Shown here: positions 1 to 7,248 of the stretch, piece after piece
Layout of the letters: every line of letters begins with the position of its first letter
Position numbering within the stretch: the first letter of the stretch is position 1
Origin: CAYUCJ01 sp049282265
Lineage (GTDB): Bacteria; Desulfobacterota; DSM-4660; Desulfatiglandales; Desulfatiglandaceae
NCBI GenBank assembly: GCA_049282265.1
Contig: JBAPTR010000053.1
Coordinates: forward strand, 1 to 31,959
DNA length: 31,959 nucleotides
Direction of reading: 5' to 3'
Program-made: the position numbers and the translations under genes
Notes under the pieces: generated by a model
Seen by the model: only the letters and a program-made list of their open reading frames with translations
Databases searched by the model: none
What the model was told of the DNA's origin: nothing

Positions 1-67
1 GGCACTCTGCATCGGGTGCGGTGTCTGCCTGAATATCTGCCCCAAGGGCGCCATCGTGGAAGCGTAA
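1..67 (+). CDS. ferredoxin-type 4Fe-4S protein, C-terminal end only
   Basis: The frame beginning at base 2 reads ALCIGCGVCLNICPKGAIV and stops at TAA (65-67). It shows the CxxCxxCxxxCP spacing of one [4Fe-4S] cluster site, so this is the end of a ferredoxin or of a larger ferredoxin-domain protein. Everything upstream lies outside the window, so size, partner and pathway cannot be told. The stop codon falls inside the GTAAAAAG that forms the edge of repeat copy 1, so the repeat may have set this C-terminus. Confidence 0.8.
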   Translation, partial: ALCIGCGVCLNICPKGAIVEA

Positions 68-347
68 AAAGCGGACTTATGCCGCAAACGGCATCCTATG
101 AGGAACGGTTGGGAACCGAACCTGACAATCTTTTTCAAATGCTTTCTAAACACTCGGGAGGGGATGGACGCCGATTTGGGGTTCAGCGGTACGTCACAGA
201 AGCGCGTAGGGTTTGATAGGAGTGAACCACAAGTAGTCGTCCATGCAGAAGTGAGTTGCCAAGTGCACTATGAGAAAGCACATGAAAAAGATTCTCAGAT
301 CCGCTTCCTTAGACACGTAGAATAAAGCGACTTCGTTTGAAGATCAT
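58..347 (+). repeat. dispersed MITE-like repeat, copy 1
   Basis: About 290 bp filling the gap between the ferredoxin stop and the trmL stop. It aligns along most of its length with the reverse complement of 3083-3440. Shared blocks include GTAAAAAGC, TTATGCCGC, CCTATGAG, CGAACCTGACA, CTTTCTAAACAC, GATGGACGCCGATTTGGGG, AGAAGCGCGTAGGGTTTG, CCAAGTGCACTATGAGAAA and GACTTCGTTTGAAG. The left end is clear and the right end is degraded. No convincing protein is encoded; the short open frames across it differ between copies. Confidence 0.8.
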
Positions 348-357
348 TTTTTGAGAC

Positions 358-858
358 TTACCGAAAACGGCCCAATTCGTGCAGAAAATGATAGGCGACA
401 ATTCCGACGGTCGTCGAAAGGTTGAGACTTCTCACCCTGCCCCATATTGGCACCCTGTAGGCCGGATAACGGCCAAGGATGTCGCCTGGCAACCCCTCTG
501 ATTCCCGGCCGAAAAGCAGATAGTCACCTTCTTTCACCCGTGCCTTCGTATAGAGATCCTTTGCGTGGCGGCTGAAGGCCAGCAACCTGGCACGGGGTGG
601 TCGATGTCTCAAGAAGGCGTCGAAGTCGGCATGATGCCTTACGCCAATCTCCTTCCAGTAGTCCAGACCTGCCCGTTTGAGATGTTTATCGTCCACCTTG
701 AAGCCTAAGGGGTGAATCAGATGCAGGGTCATCTCGGCCGCCCCGCAGAGTCGTGCAATATTTCCCGTGTTGGCGGGAATTTCGGGTTGGTAAAGAACGA
801 TGTGAAGGGGTGGATTTTGAATCATCCTGTGAGCGTTTATGGTGATATGGTCGGGCAT
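358..858 (-). CDS. trmL: tRNA (cytidine(34)-2'-O)-methyltransferase TrmL
   Basis: SPOUT-fold methyltransferase that 2'-O-methylates the wobble base of certain tRNA-Leu species using SAM. Family landmarks are visible: VLYQPEIPANTGNIARLCGA near the start, LHLIHPLGF, GLDYW, the knot motif LLFGRESEGLP, and VRSLNLSTTVGIVAYHFL at the end. The length fits TrmL (about 155 residues). The start is uncertain: ATG at 858 gives 166 residues, while ATG at 825 (reading MIQNPPLHIV) fits the usual N-terminus better. Neither has a strong ribosome-binding site. It lies 28 bp downstream of the GAF gene on the same strand and is probably cotranscribed with it. Confidence 0.92.
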   Translation of the reverse strand: MPDHITINAHRMIQNPPLHIVLYQPEIPANTGNIARLCGAAEMTLHLIHPLGFKVDDKHLKRAGLDYWKEIGVRHHADFDAFLRHRPPRARLLAFSRHAKDLYTKARVKEGDYLLFGRESEGLPGDILGRYPAYRVPIWGRVRSLNLSTTVGIVAYHFLHELGRFR

Positions 859-886
859 CTTTTCGGGGGCTCAAACGGGATGTCAG

Positions 887-1396
887 TTAGCCGCCACCCA
901 TGGCGGCACGCTCTATGGCCAGACATCCCAGCTTTCCAAGGGTATTGAGGAGCTGCATTTCATCGTGGGTGGGGACCTTCTTTGATGAAAAATAGACCCG
1001 CAAGATGGCGTACGTGGATTCATTGACCGTAAAAGGGATTCCAATGACGGCACAAACGCCCTCTTTCCGGGCCGCCTCCAGGTTCTGTATCCTCTTGTCT
1101 TTTTCAAAATCGTTGATGATGATCACGTCCCCTTGCATGATTTCCGTGATGCTTTTTCCGAAATCAATGGCACCCGAGTTAAGGTAGGCCTGACTTAGGC
1201 CATAACTTGCAACCACCTTCAGGTTAAAGGTCCCCTGCTCCAGTACTCGGATGGTGCTTCCCTTGGCCGCGGTGAGTTCGGACGCAAGAGAGACTATAAA
1301 ATGGAGTGTGTCTCCGAGTGCGACTTCGTCTCTGTAGATGACGTCGGTAACTCTTACCAGGGAAAAGAAAAAGGAATCCGTCCTTGATTGTTCCAT
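887..1396 (-). CDS. GAF-domain protein
   Basis: A 169-residue single-domain protein. The body matches a GAF fold: a helix with FIVSLASELTAAKGSTIRVL, then FNLKVVASYGLS, SGAIDFGKSITEIMQGDVIII, GVCAVIGIPFTV, YAILRVYFS and a closing helix (LLNTLGKLGCLAIERA). It has no output domain, transmembrane segment or signal peptide, so it is probably a cytoplasmic ligand or redox-sensing partner of something encoded elsewhere. The start at 1396 is supported by GGAGGGTG five to eight bases upstream. trmL follows closely; the link between the two is unknown. No close family is recognised. Confidence 0.75.
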   Translation of the reverse strand: MEQSRTDSFFFSLVRVTDVIYRDEVALGDTLHFIVSLASELTAAKGSTIRVLEQGTFNLKVVASYGLSQAYLNSGAIDFGKSITEIMQGDVIIINDFEKDKRIQNLEAARKEGVCAVIGIPFTVNESTYAILRVYFSSKKVPTHDEMQLLNTLGKLGCLAIERAAMGGG

Positions 1397-1604
1397 TTGT
1401 CACCCTCCGATCAATGTTTGCCACATTGCCGCATTTTACACTCAGCCGGTGGAAACTATCTACCTTTCAGGGCATCCCTCGCATCACCTGAAACCACCCT
1501 ATTGCCGCCCGGACTTTCTATAGACCGCCATGGCCTCCGGCAGATAGTTCCTGATGCCGAGGATTCGAGAGGATGGTGCCGGGTGCGTCGAAAGGAATTC
1601 AGGG

Positions 1605-1780
1605 GGTTCACTCCTATCAAACCCCTACGCGCTTCTATGAATTTATGCTGAGCCCCAAATCGGCATCCATCCTCTCCGAAGTGTTTAGAAAGGATCTGAA
1701 AAAGAGTGTCAGGTTCGGCTCCTCTTCGTACCTCATAGGCCGTGCTCGCGGCATAAACCGGCTTTTTACAAAGTCATCAT
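1605..1780 (-). repeat. dispersed MITE-like repeat, copy 2 (truncated)
   Basis: Inverted relative to copy 1 and matching its first about 150 bp plus a better-preserved terminus (CTTTTTACAAAGTCATCAT at 1762-1780). The match ends at GTTCACTCC (1606), where copies 1 and 3 continue, so one end is missing. The TGA stop of the metallo-beta-lactamase gene (1777-1779) lies inside the repeat end. The rest of the gap, 1397-1604, shows no gene, tRNA or clear terminator. Confidence 0.8.
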
Positions 1781-2574
1781 ATTTCCAAGATCCTGCCGGG
1801 CTTGTCTTGACGGGCGACGGTCACTTCCACATGGGTGAACCCGAGTCTTTCAAGTGTAACTACAGCCAGGTTGTAGGCCTTTTCAGGTCTGTTATTGATT
1901 TCACTGAGGTGGGCCAGGACCAAATGCTTGAGGTTTTGATGGCCCACGGATGCCAGGAGATCACCTGCCTGGTCATTGGAAAGGTGTCCTTCGGCCCCCT
2001 TGATGCGTCGCTTCAGTTCCAGGGAGTAAGGCCCTTCCTCCAACATAACGGGGTCGTGGTTAAATTCCATCACCAGGGCCTCGCAGCCCTTCAGGTGATC
2101 TTCCACCACTGCGGTGCTGCGCCCCAGATCGGTCACCACGCCCAGTTTCTTGCCGTTTGAACGCACGACGAGGCCAAGGGGATCCGACGCATCATGGCAC
2201 TTTGTGAAGGTCTCAACGGTGATGTCGTTAACACTGATCTTATCCCCTGCGTTCATTAGAACTGCGTTTTCAAGCTTTCCCAGTTTCTTCTCCCCTTTTC
2301 TTAGTGTCCCTTCGGAGAGATAAACCGGCAGGCCGAAGCGACGCGACAGCGGACCTGCGCCCTTGATATGGTCCTGGTGTTCATGTGTGAGGAATATGGC
2401 ATTCAGCGTTTCTGCCTCAATGCCGATGAGGCCCATCCTTCCCACGATTTCCCGCCCGCTCAGACCTGCATCCACCAATATCCGCGTCTGGGCTGTCTCG
2501 ATGTAGCATACATTTCCGCTGCTGCCCGAAGCCAGCGTACAAAACCTGAGCAACTTGTCTTTAAGTGCATTCAC
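1777..2574 (-). CDS. metallo-beta-lactamase fold hydrolase, WalJ/YycJ-like
   Basis: 265 residues. The N-terminal FCTLASGSSGN is characteristic of the YycJ/WalJ group, and THEHQDH carries the first metal ligands. GVVTDLG, VMEFNHD and GAEGHLSNDQAGDLL follow as the later strands and ligands (H in GHLS). Members of this group are cytoplasmic metal-dependent hydrolases; WalJ has been linked to cell-wall regulation and related proteins to nuclease activity, so the substrate is left open. The first codon is GTG at 2574, ten bases after the dut stop, with a weak ribosome-binding site. A TTG seven codons further in would also give a family-like N-terminus. Translational coupling to dut is likely. Confidence 0.85.
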   Translation of the reverse strand: MNALKDKLLRFCTLASGSSGNVCYIETAQTRILVDAGLSGREIVGRMGLIGIEAETLNAIFLTHEHQDHIKGAGPLSRRFGLPVYLSEGTLRKGEKKLGKLENAVLMNAGDKISVNDITVETFTKCHDASDPLGLVVRSNGKKLGVVTDLGRSTAVVEDHLKGCEALVMEFNHDPVMLEEGPYSLELKRRIKGAEGHLSNDQAGDLLASVGHQNLKHLVLAHLSEINNRPEKAYNLAVVTLERLGFTHVEVTVARQDKPGRILEI

Positions 2575-2583
2575 TTCGCTTCG

Positions 2584-3042
2584 CTACGCTTTTCCGGTAT
2601 GTCCAAATCCGCCGGATCCCCGGCCTGTATCATCCAGTTCCTTCACTTCGACAATCTCAGCCCGATAGGTTCTAGCTACAATGATTTGGGCAATCCTATC
2701 ACCATTCTGTATAAAAAATGGCTTTTCTCCCCAGTTAATTAGGATAATACCAATTTCACCCCTGTAATCACTATCTATGGTCCCGGGTGCGTTCACCATA
2801 CCGATCCCGTGATGCAGAGCGAGACCGCTTCTCGGGCGAACCTGTACTTCGAAACCGGGAGGGATGGAAAAGGCGAGGCCCGTGGGAATGAACTTGACTT
2901 TACCCGGCTCCAGGCAGACCGTCTGTTTCAGGGATGCCCGGATATCCAGACCGGATGATCCTTCGGATGCATACTCAGGGAGGGGCAGATGGTTTTCCCC
3001 CTCCAGGCGTTTTACCTTGATAGTGATTATTTCCTCGTCCAC
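2584..3042 (-). CDS. dut: dUTP pyrophosphatase (dUTPase)
   Basis: Hydrolyses dUTP to dUMP and PPi, keeping uracil out of DNA and supplying the dTMP precursor. 152 residues, the usual length of a homotrimeric dUTPase. All five family motifs are visible: GSSGLDIRA, PRSGLALHHGI, NAPGTIDSDYRGEI, NGDRIAQIIV and the C-terminal arm GRGSGGFGHTG. The start is GTG at 3042, with AAGG seven bases upstream. The walJ-like gene follows after ten bases. Confidence 0.96.
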   Translation of the reverse strand: MDEEIITIKVKRLEGENHLPLPEYASEGSSGLDIRASLKQTVCLEPGKVKFIPTGLAFSIPPGFEVQVRPRSGLALHHGIGMVNAPGTIDSDYRGEIGIILINWGEKPFFIQNGDRIAQIIVARTYRAEIVEVKELDDTGRGSGGFGHTGKA

Positions 3043-3082
3043 CGCAAAACCTTACCGATGAAACTTGAAATTGGATATTCAA

Positions 3083-3440
3083 ATTTGATGAAACCGTAAA
3101 AAGTCCGTCCATGGACTTTTTACTGACCCGTCCATGGGCACGATGATGACTTCCAACGAAGTCGTCTCATCCGCCGGAGTCAAGCAGCAGGGCGTGAGAC
3201 TCTTTTTCAGACCCTTTCTCATAGTGCACTTGGCACCAAACACCGACATGGACGACTATTTGGGGTTTACGTCTCCAAACCCTACGCGCTTCTATGGATT
3301 TACGCTAAACCCCAAATCGGCGTCCATTCCCTCCGAAGTGTTTAGAAAGGAACTGAAAAAGAGTGTCAGGTTCGGCTCCACTTCGTTGCTCATAGGCTGC
3401 CGCTCGCGGCATAAACCAGCTTTTTACAAAGTCATCAAAT
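3083..3440 (-). repeat. dispersed MITE-like repeat, copy 3 (full length, terminal inverted repeats)
   Basis: The most complete copy, about 358 bp. The ends form an imperfect 21-bp terminal inverted repeat: ATTTGATG-N5-GTAAAAAG at 3083-3103 and its complement at 3420-3440. Inside the left end is a perfect 11-bp stem (GTAAAAAGTCC / GGACTTTTTAC, 3096-3123, loop GTCCAT). A second stem is at 3145-3166 (GATGACTTC / GAAGTCGTC, loop CAAC). There is no transposase gene inside, which fits a non-autonomous element. The remaining gap to 3540 shows nothing recognisable. Confidence 0.85.
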
Positions 3441-3540
3441 TAGTAAGCCCAAGAGTTATCGTCAAGCATTCTTTGAGGGTTGTTTGAGGAAATGGCGCAT
3501 CCCCGGCCAGGGTGAAACAGAGAAAAGAAGGGAGAGGCGG

Positions 3541-3574
3541 ATGTCTCCCCACCCATGCGCGGGTGAGGAGACAT
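3541..3574 (-). terminator. stem-loop after the oxidoreductase operon
   Basis: ATGTCTCC-C-CACCC / GGGTG-A-GGAGACAT pairs over 13 bp with one C.A mismatch and the hexaloop ATGCGC. It begins 23 bases downstream of the gamma-subunit stop. On the minus strand it is followed by a pyrimidine-rich stretch (CTCTCCCTTCTTTTCTCTG) and not by a clean T-run, so intrinsic termination is likely but not certain. Confidence 0.6.
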
Positions 3575-3597
3575 AGGGTGCATGTGCACCGGAAACT

Positions 3598-4137
3598 TTA
3601 CGAGGTGAGTGCTGCGTTTCTGCCGGCTTCCAGCGCTTTCATGTTCAGGGGAATCAGGTTCTTCTTCTTGGCGAATTTTGTTTTCACCGCACCCGCCAGC
3701 GTCTCAAAATCAATGATCTTGCTCCGTGCGACAAAGGCCGCGAGTGCCACGATGTTGGCAGTCTTCAGATTACCCAACTCCTTCGCGATTTCAAGGATCG
3801 GCACCCGGAGAATATCCACATCATCCCGGCCTGCTTCGATTGATATGAGGGACCCGTTAATGAAGATCACGCCGCCGGGTCTTACGGCCGGTGCGAATTT
3901 TTCCAAAGAAGGACGGTTCATGGCCACCAGGTGCAAGGGATTGCGGATAATGGGAGACCCAATGGCCTCGTCGCTGGTCACCACTGTGCAATACGCGGTT
4001 CCTCCCCGCATCTCAGGTCCATAAGAAGGAATCCATACCACCTCCAGGCCTTCCTCCATCGCGGCCTGGGCCAGGATCTGTCCCATGAGCATGATTCCCT
4101 GTCCGCCGAATCCGGCAAATTGAACTTCACTCTGCAT
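3598..4137 (-). CDS. 2-oxoacid:ferredoxin oxidoreductase, gamma subunit
   Basis: 179 residues. The family signature QFAGFGGQGIMLMGQILAQA is at the N-terminus, followed by WIPSYGPEMRGGTAYCTVV and the hydrophobic core NIVALAAFVARS. In this enzyme class the gamma subunit forms part of the CoA-binding surface of the complex that converts 2-oxoacids, CoA and oxidised ferredoxin to acyl-CoA, CO2 and reduced ferredoxin. The start at 4137 has a near-perfect GGGAGGAAAT in front. It is the last gene of the five-gene operon, 36 bases after the beta subunit. Confidence 0.92.
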   Translation of the reverse strand: MQSEVQFAGFGGQGIMLMGQILAQAAMEEGLEVVWIPSYGPEMRGGTAYCTVVTSDEAIGSPIIRNPLHLVAMNRPSLEKFAPAVRPGGVIFINGSLISIEAGRDDVDILRVPILEIAKELGNLKTANIVALAAFVARSKIIDFETLAGAVKTKFAKKKNLIPLNMKALEAGRNAALTS

Positions 4138-4173
4138 ATTTCCTCCCTGCTATTCTGAAATGAGCTGATACGC

Positions 4174-4917
4174 TCATTCATCTTCCGGCGTCTTGAATTC
4201 GCCAAGATTGTAATAGGGCAGCATCTTTTCTTCCACCCATGAGAGCGCATCCACCGGCGTCATACCCCAGTTGGTAGGACAGGTGCTAACCAGCTCGACA
4301 AAGCTGTAACATCTATTCTCCATTTGATAGGTGAATGCCTTTTTGATGGCTTTCTTGGCTCGATTGATATATTTGGGACTGATCAGCGTCTGGCGGGCAA
4401 TATACCCGGGTGTGGCCAGTGATGCCAGCAGTTCGGCCATTCTAATGGGCATGCCTACCACCGAAGGTTCCCGGCCCAAGGGGCTGGTGGTGGTACGCTG
4501 GCCGGGCATGGTGGTCGGCGCCATCTGACCTCCGGTCATTCCGTACACCGCATTGTTGATAAAAATGGTGGTAAATTTTTCTCCCCGGTTGGCCGCGTGC
4601 ACAATCTCACCCATTCCGATGCTCGCCAGGTCGCCGTCCCCCTGGTAGGTAAACACGATCAGATCGGGCCGTACCCGCTTCATCCCGGTCGCCATGGCAG
4701 GAGCACGGCCATGGGCGGCCTCCTGAAAATCAAGGGTGAAATAGTTGTACATCAAAACAGCACATCCTACCGGTGCAATTCCCACTGTCCGGCCTCGAAT
4801 CCCAAGCTCATCGATTACTTCGGCAACCAGTCGGTGGGCCACCCCATGGGTACATCCCGGGCAGTAATGGGTGATCGTATCTGCCAGGGCCTCCGGCCTG
4901 TGAAATGTTTTTCCCAT
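4174..4917 (-). CDS. 2-oxoacid:ferredoxin oxidoreductase, beta subunit (thiamine-diphosphate binding)
   Basis: 247 residues. YCPGCTHG near the N-terminus is followed by the thiamine-diphosphate motif GDGDLASIGMGE, ending about 25 residues later in FINNAVYGMTGGQMAPTT. This is the catalytic half that binds ThDP and Mg2+. The length and PTTMPGQRTTTSPLGREP match the KOR/VOR type and not the long pyruvate enzymes. It sits between the alpha and gamma subunit genes with gaps of about 57 and 36 bases. Confidence 0.93.
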   Translation of the reverse strand: MGKTFHRPEALADTITHYCPGCTHGVAHRLVAEVIDELGIRGRTVGIAPVGCAVLMYNYFTLDFQEAAHGRAPAMATGMKRVRPDLIVFTYQGDGDLASIGMGEIVHAANRGEKFTTIFINNAVYGMTGGQMAPTTMPGQRTTTSPLGREPSVVGMPIRMAELLASLATPGYIARQTLISPKYINRAKKAIKKAFTYQMENRCYSFVELVSTCPTNWGMTPVDALSWVEEKMLPYYNLGEFKTPEDE

Positions 4918-4974
4918 TTTCAGTACTCCCTCTCTGTGTAACGATTCAGTTTTATAGGTTGAGGGCCGAAGGTG

Positions 4975-6045
4975 TTACCCAAGAAGCTTCTTCACCTCAT
5001 CCATCACGTCTTCCGGGGTCGGGACCTCCCCCCCGCATTTTCCGTACCAGTGAACCGGACGTTTTCCGATAACACTGCGCTCTACGTCTTCAACCATCTG
5101 CCCCATGGACATTTCAATGCTCAGGACCGCCTCACAGCTTTCCTTTGCCGCGGCATCCAGTATTGCCTTCCCAGGGAACGGAAACAGGTTTTGAGGTCGA
5201 ATCATGCCCACTTCCAGCCCTTCTTCTTTCAAATGATCAATGGCCGTCCGGCAAACGCGGCTCATGGTGCCGTAGCTGACAATGAGAACCCTGTATTCTC
5301 CCTCAATGTTATACGGCTCATAGCGGACTTCCTCCCGACGCATCCGTTCGTATTTGGCCTTGAGCTTCAGGTTATGAGCATTGAGTTGCTCCGGATCAAG
5401 GTACAACGTTTTCACCAGATTTCTCTTATTCGATTTCCGGGTATCCATCCCGTTCGTAGCCCAGTCATCTTTATTTGAGGGCTCCACCTTGAGGTGTTCG
5501 GGAAATTCGACCGGCTCCATCATCTGGCCGATAAGGCCATCTCCCAGGATCATCACCGGATTCCGATACTTCTCGGCCAGGGCAAAGGACGCCATCACCA
5601 TTTCAACGGCTTCCTGCACACTGGCCGGCGCCATCACCAGCAATCTGTAATCCCCGTGACCGCCGCCCTTGGTCGCCTGGAAGTAATCCGCCTGGGACGG
5701 CAGTATGCCTCCCAGGCCGGGTCCGCCGCGCATGATGTTGACAAACACGCATGGACATTCACCCGCCGCAATATAGCTGATGCCCTCACTCATCAAGCTG
5801 ATCCCCGGACTCGACGAGGTGGTAAACACTCGCTCACCGCAGGCAGCAGCGCCGAAAATCATGTAGGAAACCGCTACTTCACTCTCGCCCTGTAAAAATA
5901 CGCCACCGACCTCGGGCATGCGACCGGAAAGATATTCCGCCACTTCAGACTGGGGCGTAATGGGATACGCAAAATAGTTCAGAGCGCCGGCCCGAATGGC
6001 GGCTTCGCCGATCGCTTCATTCCCTTTCATTAAAACCTTGCTCAT
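4975..6045 (-). CDS. vorB: 2-oxoacid:ferredoxin oxidoreductase, alpha subunit (VorB-like)
   Basis: 356 residues. GNEAIGEAAIRAGALNYFAY, YPITPQSEVAEYL and FTTSSSPGISLMSEGISY are alpha-subunit pyrimidine-domain motifs. GGPGLGGILPSQADYFQATK and the C-terminal domain (VLIVSYGTMSRVCRTAI) complete the architecture. The composition resembles proteins annotated as 3-methyl-2-oxobutanoate dehydrogenase subunit VorB, which oxidises branched-chain 2-oxoacids from valine, leucine and isoleucine. A 2-oxoglutarate role (KorA) cannot be excluded from sequence. It follows the ferredoxin gene by 18 bases. Confidence 0.9.
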   Translation of the reverse strand: MSKVLMKGNEAIGEAAIRAGALNYFAYPITPQSEVAEYLSGRMPEVGGVFLQGESEVAVSYMIFGAAACGERVFTTSSSPGISLMSEGISYIAAGECPCVFVNIMRGGPGLGGILPSQADYFQATKGGGHGDYRLLVMAPASVQEAVEMVMASFALAEKYRNPVMILGDGLIGQMMEPVEFPEHLKVEPSNKDDWATNGMDTRKSNKRNLVKTLYLDPEQLNAHNLKLKAKYERMRREEVRYEPYNIEGEYRVLIVSYGTMSRVCRTAIDHLKEEGLEVGMIRPQNLFPFPGKAILDAAAKESCEAVLSIEMSMGQMVEDVERSVIGKRPVHWYGKCGGEVPTPEDVMDEVKKLLG

Positions 6046-6063
6046 GTTTTCCTCCGTTTAACT

Positions 6064-6291
6064 CTATGCGGTCGCCTGTTCCGCAATTTCGCTGATAGAG
6101 ATGGCGACATCCGGACAGATGGTGCAGCACATGGCACAAAAAATACAATCTTCCGGTCGTGCCTGGTATGCGGGAAAATATCCCTTGGCATTCACCTCGT
6201 CTGAAATTTCCAGAACATTCTTGGGACAGACACTGATGCACAATCCGCATCCTTTGCAACGATCCCTGTCGATATCATGCATATAGGCCAT
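6064..6291 (-). CDS. dicluster 4Fe-4S ferredoxin subunit of the 2-oxoacid oxidoreductase (delta-type)
   Basis: 75 residues with two clusters: CKGCGLCISVCPKNV near residues 12-26 and CIFCAMCCTICPDV near residues 49-62. It passes electrons from the ThDP site to ferredoxin. Position directly before alpha, beta and gamma makes it the delta subunit of a four-subunit enzyme. The GYFPAYQA linker between the clusters is typical of this class. Confidence 0.9.
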   Translation of the reverse strand: MAYMHDIDRDRCKGCGLCISVCPKNVLEISDEVNAKGYFPAYQARPEDCIFCAMCCTICPDVAISISEIAEQATA

Positions 6292-6337
6292 AAAACCAAA
6301 CTCCTCTCTTTTCCAAAAATCTGTTCATAAGGATAGC

Positions 6338-7030
6338 TCAAAATGCCATTGCCTTTTTCCACGGAGGCACCAGTTGTCTGGCTATGGGGAGCACCGGGCA
6401 GGCAAATTGTCTCGTATTGATTTTCTCCAGGAGCTGCCGGGGAACGGTAATGAATTTCAACGGGAGCCCGCTTTCTGCTGCATAGGACCGGATAAATTCG
6501 TATCCGCTCTCTATTTCTTCCGTGCCGGTCTCGTCAATCAGGGTGCTGTTGCCGATAAGCCCCGTGATTTGCATCCGGGATGCCTTTTCAATTTTCTCCC
6601 GGATTCTGTTACATCCCGCCCAGGTACCCGTTGCCGGCCGCAGGGGATTGATCACCTGCAGCATGTTTACCTTCTTGCCCTTGAAGGCATCAGCCAGGGT
6701 GGCCAGCACGGTTGCGCCGGCATCCTCTCCGCCGACATCCAGAATAGCCAGGTCACCAGGGTCACGTATCATCGAGGTTATGGCGGGACTGAGCACCGGG
6801 AGATCGGCGTAGAGATACTCTTCCGGAGGGAGAACGAGCCCAATACCACGCGCGGCCAATGCGCCCCGGGCCTCCCTGGTCCTGAAATAGGGATTCACCA
6901 CGTCAAGATCCGCAATCCGGACGGATAGTCCGGCCCGTTTGCGGTTGACCGCCAGATTGATCGAGACTTCTGTCTTTCCACTGCCGTAATTCCCGACAAT
7001 AACAACTATTCCGAGCAGATCGATATCCAA
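6338..7030 (-). CDS. SIMIBI-class P-loop ATPase, first gene of the oxidoreductase operon
   Basis: 230 residues. Walker A is GNYGSGKTE near residue 13. RIADLDVVNPYFRTREAR is a switch-like segment and LAILDVGGEDAG is the Walker B/switch II region. This resembles MinD/ParA/CobQ-type ATPases, but the P-loop lacks the deviant KGGxGK lysine. The start is TTG at 7030, eight bases after AAAGG; an in-frame TGA just upstream rules out a longer N-terminus. It leads the operon, 46 bases before the ferredoxin gene, with a promoter at 7166-7194. Its role is unknown; cofactor loading or assembly of the oxidoreductase is an inference from position. Confidence 0.75.
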   Translation of the reverse strand: MDIDLLGIVVIVGNYGSGKTEVSINLAVNRKRAGLSVRIADLDVVNPYFRTREARGALAARGIGLVLPPEEYLYADLPVLSPAITSMIRDPGDLAILDVGGEDAGATVLATLADAFKGKKVNMLQVINPLRPATGTWAGCNRIREKIEKASRMQITGLIGNSTLIDETGTEEIESGYEFIRSYAAESGLPLKFITVPRQLLEKINTRQFACPVLPIARQLVPPWKKAMAF

Positions 7031-7165
7031 GTGATGCCCTTTGGCGTGTATTTCTGCTCACCCGGAAATCTGTAAAAGCTCCGGATAAGCCTATCGGCCT
7101 CCTGCACTCGAAGACATGGGATGAAGGCCCTCATTCTGCGCAACAACAAGAAGCGAAAGCTTATG

Positions 7166-7194
7166 AATATAAGGCCAACTTGGCTTCATGTCAA
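7166..7194 (-). promoter_or_regulatory. sigma-70 promoter of the oxidoreductase operon
   Basis: On the minus strand, TTGACA (7194-7189), a 17-bp spacer and TATATT (7171-7166): a perfect -35, ideal spacing and a five-of-six -10. Predicted start of transcription is about 7159, leaving an untranslated leader of about 128 bases before the ATPase TTG. It is back-to-back with the promoter at 7214-7242. Confidence 0.75.
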
Positions 7195-7207
7195 GATTTT
7201 TCAAGAT
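7191..7207. promoter_or_regulatory. possible operator: direct repeat TCAAGAT
   Basis: TCAAGAT occurs at 7191-7197 and again at 7201-7207, exactly ten bases (one helical turn) apart, in the short stretch between the two divergent -35 boxes. LytTR-family regulators often bind paired direct repeats, so autoregulation or control of the divergent operon is possible. No footprint consensus for this regulator is known to me. Confidence 0.35.
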
Positions 7208-7213
7208 CCGCGT

Positions 7214-7242
7214 TTGACACGAGATACCAATTCAGGTATAAA
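7214..7242 (+). promoter_or_regulatory. consensus sigma-70 promoter placing transcription start at the ATG
   Basis: TTGACA (7214-7219), 17-bp spacer, TATAAA (7237-7242). The regulator ATG begins at 7249, only six bases after the -10 box, so the expected first transcribed base is at or next to the A of the start codon. No Shine-Dalgarno sequence precedes that ATG, consistent with a leaderless message. Confidence 0.75.
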
Positions 7243-7248
7243 GTTAAA

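Noticed and set aside
58..3440. CRISPR array
   Set aside because: The repeats are long, few, in both orientations and separated by genes, with no short regular spacers or cas genes.
3134..3487. 117-residue open frame on the plus strand across repeat copy 3
   Set aside because: It lies within the repeat, is not preserved in the other copies, lacks a ribosome-binding site and has no family resemblance.
3579..3590. GTGCATGTGCAC palindrome as an NtrC site
   Set aside because: NtrC sites have the half-sites in the other orientation and wider spacing; this lies after the oxidoreductase operon and not before a nitrogen gene.
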